Origin: Chloroflexota bacterium | GTDB taxonomy: Bacteria > Chloroflexota > Anaerolineae > Thermoflexales > Thermoflexaceae | NCBI GenBank assembly: GCA_030550075.1 | Contig: JAUQQB010000045.1 | Span: forward strand, 1-12,442 | Length of the DNA: 12,442 bases | Reading direction: 5' to 3' | In this document: in pieces, positions 6,088 through 11,626 of the stretch | How the letters are laid out: each line of letters starts with the position of its first letter | How positions within the stretch are numbered: position 1 is the first letter of the stretch | Position numbers and translations under genes: made by a program | Notes under the pieces: generated by a model | What the model was told of the DNA's origin: nothing | Databases searched by the model: none | Seen by the model: the letters and a program-made list of their open reading frames with translations, nothing else

Positions 6088-7167
6088 TCATGCCTCCGTG
6101 TCCAGAACGATCTTTCCCCGATAACGGGCATACGTGGCGTAATCGATCACCACGCGACGAGCGATATAATCCCGGGTTCGAGGCGCCCGATCCCGCCGTT
6201 CCAGGATGGCCTCGGTGACCACCAGGGAGAAAGCGTCGGATCCGGCACCGGAGCCGAAGGACACGGCGAGGATCCGATCGCCCGGCCGGGCTTCATCCAG
6301 GATGGCGGTCAGCCCGATCAGGCAGGACCCCGCATAGGTGTTGCCGATCTCGTCCACCAGGAGCCCTGCCCGGATCTGCTCCGGCCGGAATCCGAGCATC
6401 CTCGCCGCCTTCTGAGGGAACTTCACATTCGGCTGGTGGAACACGGCATACGTGTAATCCTCCGGTCGGGTTCCCAGCGCCTCCATCAGCCGCCGGGCGG
6501 CTTCCACAATATGGTGGAAATAAGCCGGCTCCCCGGTGAAACGGCCGCCGTGCTCCGGATACCGCGCGTGGGCCCGACGCCAGAAATCCGGCGTGTCCGT
6601 GACATAAGAAAGCGAGCCCTCAAAGATCGCGAGGCTCTCCTCAGCCGGGCCGATGATGAAGGCGGCCCCGCCGGCCCCGGCAGTATATTCCAGGGCATCG
6701 CCGGGCCGGCCCTGGGCCGTATCCATCCCGATGGCCATGGCATAATCGGCCATCCCGGATCCCACCAGGCCGATCGCGGCCTGCATGGCCTCCGTGCCCG
6801 CTTTGCAGGCGAACTCCCAATCGCCCGCCTGGACATAGGGCGTCGCCCCGATCGCCTCCGCGACGATGGTGGCACTGGGTTTCACCGCGTATGGGTGGGA
6901 CTCGCTGCCCACCCATACCGCCCGCAGACGGTTCGGAGCGATCCCGGCGCGGGCCAGGGCGTTCCGGGCGGCCTCAATCGACATCGTCACCACATCCTCA
7001 TCCGGTCCCGGCACGGCTTTTTCCCGGACCGGCGGCGGCTCCACTCCCCCGGTCCACAGGCGGGAGATCTCAGTGCCCGGCAGGCGATAGCGAGGGACGT
7101 AAGCGCCATAGCCCACGATCCCCACCGGCCGGGCCGGCTTCAGCAGCATGTGGCCGTTTTCCTGCAT
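6088..7167 (-). CDS. mvaS: Hydroxymethylglutaryl-CoA synthase, archaeal type
   Basis: This 359-residue cytosolic enzyme condenses acetyl-CoA with acetoacetyl-CoA to HMG-CoA, the second step of the mevalonate route. The catalytic triad is visible: Glu89 in VWVGSESHPYAVKPSA, Cys121 in WEFACKAGTEAMQA, and His244 in VFHQPNVKFPQKAA. GNTYAG and SFGSGAGSDAF complete the KAS-like C-terminal half. The size (about 350) and the WEFACKAGT context point to the archaeal-type subgroup rather than the longer eukaryotic or shorter Gram-positive forms. I start at 7167 because GGAGG lies 6 nt upstream. ATG 7149 is a weaker alternative, and a longer frame reaching 7458 would overlap the preceding gene and add unrelated residues. 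It is followed after 9 nt by the thiolase and preceded by a 181-nt leader with alternative stems. Confidence 0.93.
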   Translation of the reverse strand: MQENGHMLLKPARPVGIVGYGAYVPRYRLPGTEISRLWTGGVEPPPVREKAVPGPDEDVVTMSIEAARNALARAGIAPNRLRAVWVGSESHPYAVKPSATIVAEAIGATPYVQAGDWEFACKAGTEAMQAAIGLVGSGMADYAMAIGMDTAQGRPGDALEYTAGAGGAAFIIGPAEESLAIFEGSLSYVTDTPDFWRRAHARYPEHGGRFTGEPAYFHHIVEAARRLMEALGTRPEDYTYAVFHQPNVKFPQKAARMLGFRPEQIRAGLLVDEIGNTYAGSCLIGLTAILDEARPGDRILAVSFGSGAGSDAFSLVVTEAILERRDRAPRTRDYIARRVVIDYATYARYRGKIVLDTEA

Positions 7168-7210
7168 GCAGAACCTCCAGTTCGTCCTTCGCCAGGTGTT
7201 AAGATGATCT

Positions 7211-7261
7211 CCTGCGTTTTTTCGCAGGGCATGGGCCGTCGAAGGCGGTCCACACCCTGCG
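7211..7261 (-). promoter_or_regulatory. Alternative-stem leader before mvaS
   Basis: On the minus strand, segment 1 (7261-7255, CGCAGGG) pairs with segment 2 (7229-7223, CCCTGCG), enclosing a second 6-bp helix (7251-7246 with 7238-7233). Segment 2 can instead pair with segment 3 (7216-7211, CGCAGG) across an A6 loop. The pairings exclude each other. Segment 3 ends 33 nt before the mvaS ribosome binding site. No T-run follows, so control by plain termination is not indicated. Confidence 0.35.
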
Positions 7262-7348
7262 AACTGGGCTTTGGGCAAAACAGGCTGGGCGGCTGGTTGT
7301 CTGGATCTCCCCGGATGGGAAATGAGCCTCCGCACACTTCGCGAGCGC

Positions 7349-8053
7349 TTATTTTTCCCACCCCATTGCCCGTCGCAGTTGATGAAGATGCGCCACGTGA
7401 TCCCGTTCGTGCCACGCTGCCCGGCGTAACACTTTGCGCGGGGACCAGAACTCCCCAACCACGCCGACGACGATCGATTGTCCCACCCAATCCTGAAGGG
7501 CCTGTTCCAGAGCCCGGCGCACCTGTTCCAGATGTGCCCAGATTTCCGCGGGGGGATCTTTCACGGCGCGCCCCAGCCGGCTGAGATACCCGTTCTCGCC
7601 GTGAGCGACATGGCGCAGCACGCCGCGCATGGACCACCGCTGGCCCGGCAGCACCGCGTCCAGAACGGGGTCCGGCAGGCCTTCCACCGCTGCCCGAAGA
7701 TCCGCCCGCGAGGCGGCGAGGACCTGAAGGCCGAACTCCACATCTTCCTCCGTCAGCGGCCGCCAGTCATCCAGGAACCAGGCGTTCACCTCATAGGGGC
7801 CGCCCCGCTCAAAGCGTTCATTGATCGTGTAGACCTCAAAGATCTCCACCACTCGGAAATCCTCCGGAACCCCGGGCCCTGCGACAGGGATCCCATGCGC
7901 GCCCAGCCAGGCGAAATAATCCCGGATCGCCTCAGGGATCCGGTCCAGAACCTCTCGCTCGGTGTGGCCGAAGGCGAAGCACCCCGGGTAATCCAGAACC
8001 CAGGCGATGTGCCCGCCTTCCGCGCCCCGTTCCAGGCCCACCCGGTAGGTCAT
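7349..8053 (-). CDS. HicB-like/DinB-domain fusion protein
   Basis: This 234-residue protein has two recognisable parts. Residues 1-55 resemble a HicB antitoxin-type partial RNase H fold (GGHIAWVLDYPGCFAFGHT then VLDRIPEAIRDYFAWL). Residues about 105-232 resemble a DinB four-helix metal-binding domain, with His148 or His151 (RHVAHGEN) and the pair His215/His219 (AWHERDHVAHLHQL) as probable metal ligands. DinB-superfamily members include thiol-dependent S-transferases (bacillithiol, mycothiol) and many proteins of unknown role. No HicA toxin or DNA-binding domain is present, so a toxin-antitoxin role is unlikely. The ATG shares ATGA with the HMG-CoA reductase stop, and GGGGAG (8061-8066) serves as ribosome binding site, implying translational coupling. 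Activity is unknown; a link to mevalonate metabolism is inferred from position only. Confidence 0.75.
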   Translation of the reverse strand: MTYRVGLERGAEGGHIAWVLDYPGCFAFGHTEREVLDRIPEAIRDYFAWLGAHGIPVAGPGVPEDFRVVEIFEVYTINERFERGGPYEVNAWFLDDWRPLTEEDVEFGLQVLAASRADLRAAVEGLPDPVLDAVLPGQRWSMRGVLRHVAHGENGYLSRLGRAVKDPPAEIWAHLEQVRRALEQALQDWVGQSIVVGVVGEFWSPRKVLRRAAWHERDHVAHLHQLRRAMGWEK

Positions 8054-9381
8054 CCGTGTTCTCCCCGTTGAGGCTCTTCGGTCGCAGATCCACGAAGCTC
8101 CCGCAGGAGCTCCCGGGCCCGGGCCAGGCGGATGTTCCGCTCTGCGACCAGCCGCTCGGCGATCCGATCGGTTTCCTCGCCCGTTGCCCCTGCGGCCATG
8201 GCGATCTGACGCGCGTGCAGCGTCATATGTCCGCGTTGAATCCCCTCGGTGGCCAGGGCCCGCAGGGCGGCCAGGTTCTGGGCCAGGCCCACAGCGGCCA
8301 TCATCTCCGCCAGCTCGCGCGCCGAGGACACCCCCAGGATCTTCAGGGCCACCCGGGCCAGCGGGTGGGCCTGGGTGGCTCCCCCCACGATCCCCACCGC
8401 CAGCGGCAGCTCGATCCGCCCACACAGGGCTCCCTTTTCATCCCGCCACCAGCGGGTGAGGGGCCGGTAGCGACCATCCCGGGCTGCATACGCGTGGGCG
8501 CCCGCTTCGATGGCCCGCCAGTCATTACCGGTGGCCAGGGCCACGGCATCGATGCCGTTCATGATTCCCTTGTTATGCGTCGCCGCCCGATAGGGATCCA
8601 CCTCGGCCAGCGCCTGGGCCTCCAGGATCCCCTGGATCACCATATCGCCGGGGAAATCCGGCGTCTCCAGGGCCTCCGGGGGGATCTGAACCTCGGCCCA
8701 GGCCCGTCGACGGTCCGCCAGGTTCGAAAGGATCCGCAGGACCACCCGCCCCCCGGTGATCCTGGCGATCAGAGGGGCCACCGCCTCGCAGACCGTGTTC
8801 ACCGCATTGGCCCCCATGGCGTCCCGGACATCGTAGAACAGATACACGACCAGCATGGGCCCGACCGGAGTGTCCGGGAACGGAACGACTTCCAGCCCCC
8901 GGAAGCCGCCGCCCCGGGCCACAATGGAGGGCGTGGCGGCTTCGGCCACGGCCCGGATGGCCTCGATCTGACCCTCGAGCGCCCGGGCGGCCGCGGAGAG
9001 ATCCGGGAGGTCCACCACCTGGATCTGCCCCCGCATAATGGGTTCCTCGCTTTTCGCGAAGAACCCCCCGCCCGCCCGGGCTAGGCGGGCGGCATGAGAC
9101 AGGGCCGCCACCACGGAGGGTTCCTCGATGACCATCGGGATCAGGACCTCCCGGCCGTTAATCAGGAAGTTCACCGCCACCGCAAAGGGCAGCGCGAACC
9201 GGCCGATCACATTTTCCACCATGTGGTCTGCTTCTTCTAATGTTAGACCCCCGTTGGTCAGCAATATCTGCTCTTCGGGGGTCAGGCCGGCCTGTTCGGC
9301 CACCCAGCGGGCGCGTTCTTCCAGCGGCAGTTGATAGAAGCCCGGATAACGAGATGTGCGACCGGACATAACACTGTTCAT
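8050..9381 (-). CDS. mvaA: Class II hydroxymethylglutaryl-CoA reductase
   Basis: This 443-residue enzyme reduces HMG-CoA to mevalonate, the committed step of the pathway. It is a class II (bacterial) HMGR. Catalytic residues align with the Pseudomonas mevalonii enzyme at a constant offset of four: Glu87 (PMVIEEPSV), Lys271 (THNKGIMNG), Asp287 (ATGND) and His385 (QRGHMTLHA). ENVIGRFALPFAVAVNF (56-72) and DAMGANAVNTV (187-197) form substrate and dinucleotide-binding parts. The residue matching Asp146, which I recall as setting NADH preference in P. mevalonii, is Thr150 here, so NADPH or dual use is possible. The enclosing operon suggests biosynthesis, not mevalonate catabolism. No clear ribosome binding site precedes ATG 9381 or the second candidate ATG 9369. 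It is the first gene of the cluster and overlaps the next by 4 nt. Confidence 0.94.
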   Translation of the reverse strand: MNSVMSGRTSRYPGFYQLPLEERARWVAEQAGLTPEEQILLTNGGLTLEEADHMVENVIGRFALPFAVAVNFLINGREVLIPMVIEEPSVVAALSHAARLARAGGGFFAKSEEPIMRGQIQVVDLPDLSAAARALEGQIEAIRAVAEAATPSIVARGGGFRGLEVVPFPDTPVGPMLVVYLFYDVRDAMGANAVNTVCEAVAPLIARITGGRVVLRILSNLADRRRAWAEVQIPPEALETPDFPGDMVIQGILEAQALAEVDPYRAATHNKGIMNGIDAVALATGNDWRAIEAGAHAYAARDGRYRPLTRWWRDEKGALCGRIELPLAVGIVGGATQAHPLARVALKILGVSSARELAEMMAAVGLAQNLAALRALATEGIQRGHMTLHARQIAMAAGATGEETDRIAERLVAERNIRLARARELLRELRGSATEEPQRGEHG

Positions 9382-9396
9382 TCTAAAGGTGATGAG

Positions 9397-9412
9397 CTGT
9401 CAAAATCTGTCA
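9397..9412 (-). promoter_or_regulatory. Tandem direct repeat near the mvaA start
   Basis: CTGTCA occurs twice, at 9397-9402 and 9407-9412, one helical turn apart and about 15 to 30 bp upstream of ATG 9381. The spacing suits a protein binding to one DNA face. No regulator is identified. Confidence 0.25.
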
Positions 9413-9671
9413 TGATCTATCCGCAGTTGCAACCCGGGAGGGTGAGCTGCGTTCCGATGGTGGGGATCGGACCTTTGGGGATTGGGCAGGCGGGCACGAC
9501 AGGGGGGACCCGTGTCGAAGCGGAGCTGAATTTTCCTGGGGTAGTGAGAGGCCGCCTGAAGCGGCCCCTTCCCCGATCTTCTCTGGATAAAGGCTATCGG
9601 CGGGCGGTCTCCCCCTCTGGGGGGTTGCGAAAAGCCGGGTCGTTTTTTGAGCCAGAGCGCATGGGGGGCTG

Positions 9672-9693
9672 TCGAGCGGGCCATCCCGCTCGA
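9672..9693. repeat. 9-bp inverted repeat in the cluster leader
   Basis: TCGAGCGGG pairs perfectly with CCCGCTCGA across a CCAT loop. It lies between the small membrane protein gene and mvaA. No T-run adjoins it on the transcribed strand. Confidence 0.5.
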
Positions 9694-9742
9694 TCCACAC
9701 CAGGGGAAATTGCCCAATGGTGTAAGTCCGAAAAGGAGACCT

Positions 9743-9757
9743 GGGGCACGGAGCCCC
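9743..9757 (-). terminator. Possible weak terminator of the small membrane protein gene
   Basis: GGGGC and GCCCC form a 5-bp stem just after the stop at 9764. Reading leftward it is followed within about 10 nt by a CCTTTT stretch, so some termination is possible but unproven. Confidence 0.3.
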
Positions 9758-9763
9758 CATTGT

Positions 9764-10006
9764 TTACTTCTGGTTACGTTGTGTGTGGGGGGGCTTTTGG
9801 GAGGGTGTGGGCAAGCTGGCGGAGAAGCCCAGCAGTGCCCCCAGGATCACGGCCGCCACGGCTTCCCATGCAGGAAGGGGGATCCCGGAAACCAGGGAGA
9901 ACAGCCAGGCGACAATCAGCCCCAGGATCGCGCCGCTGAGGATCAACAACGGGCGAATCCATGGAGCGCGAGCGGTTTCCGACGTCGGTTCCGATGGTTG
10001 AGTCAT
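9764..10006 (-). CDS. Small two-helix membrane protein
   Basis: This 80-residue hypothetical protein has a polar, Pro/Ser/Thr-rich N-terminus, two hydrophobic segments (about 18-41 and 46-64) joined by a short SGIPLPAWE turn, and a basic tail ending KPPHTQRNQK. The small residues (Gly, Ala) in both helices suggest a tight helical hairpin. I recognise no family. The ATG at 10006 is preferred: AGGA lies about 8 nt upstream, and a longer frame from 10105 would run through the tRNA terminator. It lies between that terminator and the mevalonate leader, on the same strand as the cluster, but 382 nt of non-coding DNA argues against a shared operon. Whether it is expressed is unproven. Confidence 0.5.
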   Translation of the reverse strand: MTQPSEPTSETARAPWIRPLLILSGAILGLIVAWLFSLVSGIPLPAWEAVAAVILGALLGFSASLPTPSQKPPHTQRNQK

Positions 10007-10079
10007 CGTCGGATCCTGCTGAAGATCAAGGGGATTCCCCTGGGTCCCTTCGAGGAGAGCAAAGGCAGAAGTCCTCAAC

Positions 10080-10109
10080 AAAAAACGGTGTGGGGAAGCC
10101 CCCACACCG
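10080..10109 (-). terminator. Intrinsic terminator of the tRNA pair
   Basis: Reading leftward, CGGTGTGGGG (10109-10100) pairs over 10 bp with CCCCACACCG (10095-10086) around a 4-nt loop and is followed by T6 (10085-10080). This is the most canonical terminator in the window. An alternative 7-bp stem (10108-10114 with 10118-10124) adjoins it. Confidence 0.88.
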
Positions 10110-10159
10110 CGAGGACCCCTCGCGAACCATTCATGGAGTCATGGAGTACCGTCCCTCCG

Positions 10160-10236
10160 TGGCGCCCCCGGCGCGACTCGAACGCGCAACCACTGGATCC
10201 GAAGTCCAGCGCTCTATCCAGTTGAGCTACGGGGGC
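10160..10236 (-). tRNA. tRNA-Arg (anticodon TCG)
   Basis: A complete 77-nt cloverleaf. The acceptor is GCCCCCG/CGGGGGC, the D stem GCTC/GAGC, and the anticodon stem CTGGA/TCCAG with loop CTTCGGA. The T stem is GCGCG/CGCGC with TTCGAGT. The discriminator is G, followed by an encoded CCA. Anticodon TCG reads CGA and related arginine codons. It is cotranscribed with the tRNA-His 8 nt upstream. Confidence 0.95.
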
Positions 10237-10244
10237 CCTTTCAG

Positions 10245-10318
10245 GGAGGGCGACGGGGTTCGAACCCGCGACCTCCTGATCCACAGTCAGGCGCTCTCAC
10301 CGCTGAGCTACGCCCTCC
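10245..10318 (-). tRNA. tRNA-His (anticodon GTG)
   Basis: A complete 74-nt cloverleaf including the histidine-specific extra G(-1), which pairs with discriminator C73 to give an 8-bp acceptor (GGAGGGCG/CGCCCTCC). The anticodon stem is CCTGA/TCAGG with loop CTGTGGA, anticodon GTG. The T stem is GCGGG/CCCGT with one G-U pair. CCA is not encoded (CTG follows), so it must be added enzymatically. Confidence 0.95.
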
Positions 10319-10329
10319 ACGCATTTTTA

Positions 10330-10358
10330 ATTCTACCGCATTCTTCTCCCGATCGCAA
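10330..10358 (-). promoter_or_regulatory. Promoter of the tRNA-His/tRNA-Arg unit
   Basis: On the minus strand TTGCGA (10358-10353, four of six) and TAGAAT (10335-10330, four of six) are separated by 17 nt. The start site would fall a few bases before the mature tRNA-His 5' end. Confidence 0.7.
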
Positions 10359-10372
10359 TCCACCCCACCTCA

Positions 10373-10545
10373 GGTTTGAACACGAGTTGGGATATAGGGC
10401 TGGCAGGGGTATCCTCACCCCACCTCCAGCGATGGCACCGCGATCTTCCTCCCCTCTTCAGACCAAAGGGTTAGGGGGGAGAAGGGGTGGCCTGAAGGGC
10501 CAGGGGAGGGATGAGGAACCCCCTGTCCGAACTTGTGTCTGAACC
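10373..10545. repeat. Imperfect inverted-repeat element (MITE-like)
   Basis: The outer arms GGTTTGAACACGAGTTGGG (10373-10391) and the complement of 10527-10545 agree at 14 of 19 positions. The next inner blocks, CAGGGGTATCCTCACCCC (10404-10421) and the complement of 10508-10526, agree even better. The left arm carries about 12 extra nt. The centre (10422-10507) is GA/TC-rich with further partial pairing. No open reading frame fits, so it resembles a non-autonomous palindromic repeat. Confidence 0.5.
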
Positions 10546-10598
10546 CGAGACCTGACCATGCCTTCGGATCCAGGTTGAATGGATTTGATCAGGAGGCA

Positions 10599-10698
10599 GT
10601 CCGCCCTTAGCGCTGATGGAAAAGCAGCCTTCCCGGGTGCTTCGTACCAGACGTCTGCAAAGGCGGACACCTCCTTCGGAAGACGGCCTGCGCCGTCT
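10599..10698. other. Cluster of short stem-loops, possible structured RNA
   Basis: GTCCGCC (10599-10605) pairs with GGCGGAC (10662-10668), enclosing a GGTGC/GTACC stem near 10636-10648 and the palindrome CAGACGTCTG (10648-10657). AGACGGC (10681-10687) pairs with GCCGTCT (10692-10698). I recognise no known RNA class, and no terminator follows. Confidence 0.25.
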
Positions 10699-10724
10699 CT
10701 GAGTTGAAGGCCTAAAAGGACGAC

Positions 10725-10753
10725 TTCAGTTAGCACTCGGATTGAGTTATGAT
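10725..10753 (+). promoter_or_regulatory. Probable promoter of the methyltransferase gene
   Basis: TATGAT (10748-10753, five of six) lies 17 nt after TTCAGT (10725-10730, three of six). Transcription from about 10760 would give a 28-nt leader carrying the GGAG at 10776-10779. Confidence 0.4.
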
Positions 10754-10787
10754 AGTTGCCTGTAGACGCGAATTTGGAGCCCATCCC

Positions 10788-11597
10788 ATGGATCACAGAA
10801 AGCAAGTGCAGGAGTTCTTCTCCCGTTATGCCCCAGCCTACACGGTCAGCCCCTCCCACCGGGCTGGCGAGGATTTGCGACGGCTGGCAGCGTCCTTAGC
10901 TCTGAATGGCCGGGGGCGGCTCCTCGATGTCGCAACCGGCAGTGGCCATACCGCCTTCGCTCTGGCGCCGCTGGTGGAGGAGGTGGTGGGGCTGGATCTC
11001 ACCCCGGCGATGGGGGCCGAGTTCATCCGTCAGGCTCAGGATCGGGGTTTCTCGCATGTCCGGTTCGTGCTCGGTGCGGTCGAAGCCCTCCCCTTTCCCG
11101 ATGGCGCTTTCGATTGGGTCACGTGCCGTCGGGCGGCCCATCATTTCCCTAACCTTCCTCAGGCGCTGGCCGAGATGAAACGAGTCCTGGTGCCCGGCGG
11201 ACGACTCGGTATTGTGGATATGATCGCACCAGCGGACCCGGAGGCGGCGCGCTTCTCGAACGAGCTGGAGCGGATTCGGGATCCTTCCCATCAATGGGTG
11301 TATGATCTGGCGGAGTGGCGGGACCAGATTCAAAGGATCGGTATGCAGATGATCATCTGTGAGGTGGTTGAGGAGATCCTGCCCTGGGAGCAGTGGTGGT
11401 TCCCAGTTCCTCTGGATAGCCCCGCGGCAGCCCAGGCCCTCGCCTACGCCGTTCAGGCCGGCCCAGAGGCGGAGGAAGTTCTCCTCCGGCGCCCGGAGGG
11501 GTTCGCGATCCGAAAGCGGCGAGGGATCCTGGTGGCGGCTCGCGAGTCATCATTCAAGGAGCAGACCCTTCCCCACTCGCCCTTCGTGCCAGGTTGA
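10788..11597 (+). CDS. Class I SAM-dependent methyltransferase (UbiE/YcgJ-like)
   Basis: This 269-residue soluble enzyme has a Rossmann-type SAM-binding core. Motif I is LLDVATGSGHTAFAL (45-59), the acidic ribose-binding residue is Asp70 in VVGLDLTP, a motif II-like segment is GAVEALPFPDGAFDWVTCRRAAHHF (given in parts: GAVEALPFP at 96-104 and DWVTCRRAAHHF at 109-120), and LVPGGRLGIVDM follows (134-145). The section with HHFPNL, LVPGGRL and RIRDPSHQW closely resembles YcgJ-type members of the UbiE/COQ5 group. The natural substrate is unknown for most of these; a quinone or a small aromatic are options. ATG 10788 is preferred because GGAG lies 8 nt upstream; an in-frame ATG at 10749 lies inside the -10 box. 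The mannosyltransferase starts 29 nt after its stop, so the two probably form an operon. Confidence 0.88.
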   Translation: MDHRKQVQEFFSRYAPAYTVSPSHRAGEDLRRLAASLALNGRGRLLDVATGSGHTAFALAPLVEEVVGLDLTPAMGAEFIRQAQDRGFSHVRFVLGAVEALPFPDGAFDWVTCRRAAHHFPNLPQALAEMKRVLVPGGRLGIVDMIAPADPEAARFSNELERIRDPSHQWVYDLAEWRDQIQRIGMQMIICEVVEEILPWEQWWFPVPLDSPAAAQALAYAVQAGPEAEEVLLRRPEGFAIRKRRGILVAARESSFKEQTLPHSPFVPG

Positions 11598-11626
11598 TCT
11601 GTTGTCCAGTGGGAGTTCAGGTTTCC

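Larger units (their letters stand above)
9382..9763. other. 382-nt leader region upstream of the mevalonate cluster
   Basis: No coding sequence is credible here. I see tandem CTGTCA copies at 9397-9402 and 9407-9412 (10-nt period), a GGCCGC/GCGGCC stem at 9550-9566, CCCCC/GGGGG at 9611-9623, and a perfect 9-bp stem TCGAGCGGG (9672-9680) with 9685-9693. A weak GC stem lies at 9743-9757. On the minus strand TTGACA (9403-9398) and TAGAAT (9385-9380) are both near consensus but only 12 nt apart, too close for a normal sigma-70 promoter. The cluster promoter is therefore unresolved. Confidence 0.4.
10319..10787. other. 469-nt region between the tRNAs and the methyltransferase
   Basis: No coding sequence is convincing. 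It contains the tRNA promoter (10330-10358), a 173-nt inverted-repeat element (10373-10545), a run of short stem-loops (10599-10698) and a promoter-like TATGAT at 10748-10753. Confidence 0.5.

Noticed and set aside
7168..7458. N-terminal extension of HMG-CoA synthase
   Set aside because: The extension overlaps the preceding gene, is unlike the family, and a good ribosome binding site precedes ATG 7167.
5863..7584. Long rightward open frame antisense to the thiolase and HMG-CoA synthase genes
   Set aside because: It runs opposite two genes with clear catalytic motifs, is rich in Pro/Arg/Gly/His and matches no family; long antisense frames are expected at this GC content.
7349..8053. HicA/HicB toxin-antitoxin module
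   Set aside because: No HicA-like small toxin adjoins it and the C-terminal part is a DinB domain rather than a DNA-binding domain.
8056..9084. Rightward open frame antisense to HMG-CoA reductase
   Set aside because: Low-complexity Gly/Pro/His/Arg composition opposite a well-supported gene.
9398..9403. TTGACA as the -35 of an mvaA promoter
   Set aside because: The nearest -10-like hexamer is only 12 nt away and no acceptable one lies at 16-18 nt.
10131..10146. 8-nt tandem repeat TCATGGAG beside the tRNA-Arg 3' end as a minisatellite or CRISPR-like repeat
   Set aside because: Only two copies, no spacers, and no larger array.
10160..10180. tRNA-Arg 3' end as an integration site
   Set aside because: No duplicate of the tRNA end and no integrase are present in the window.
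10630..10660. T-box antiterminator-like sequence (GGGTG...TACC)
   Set aside because: The core consensus is interrupted, no terminator follows and the downstream genes are not aminoacyl-tRNA or amino-acid genes.
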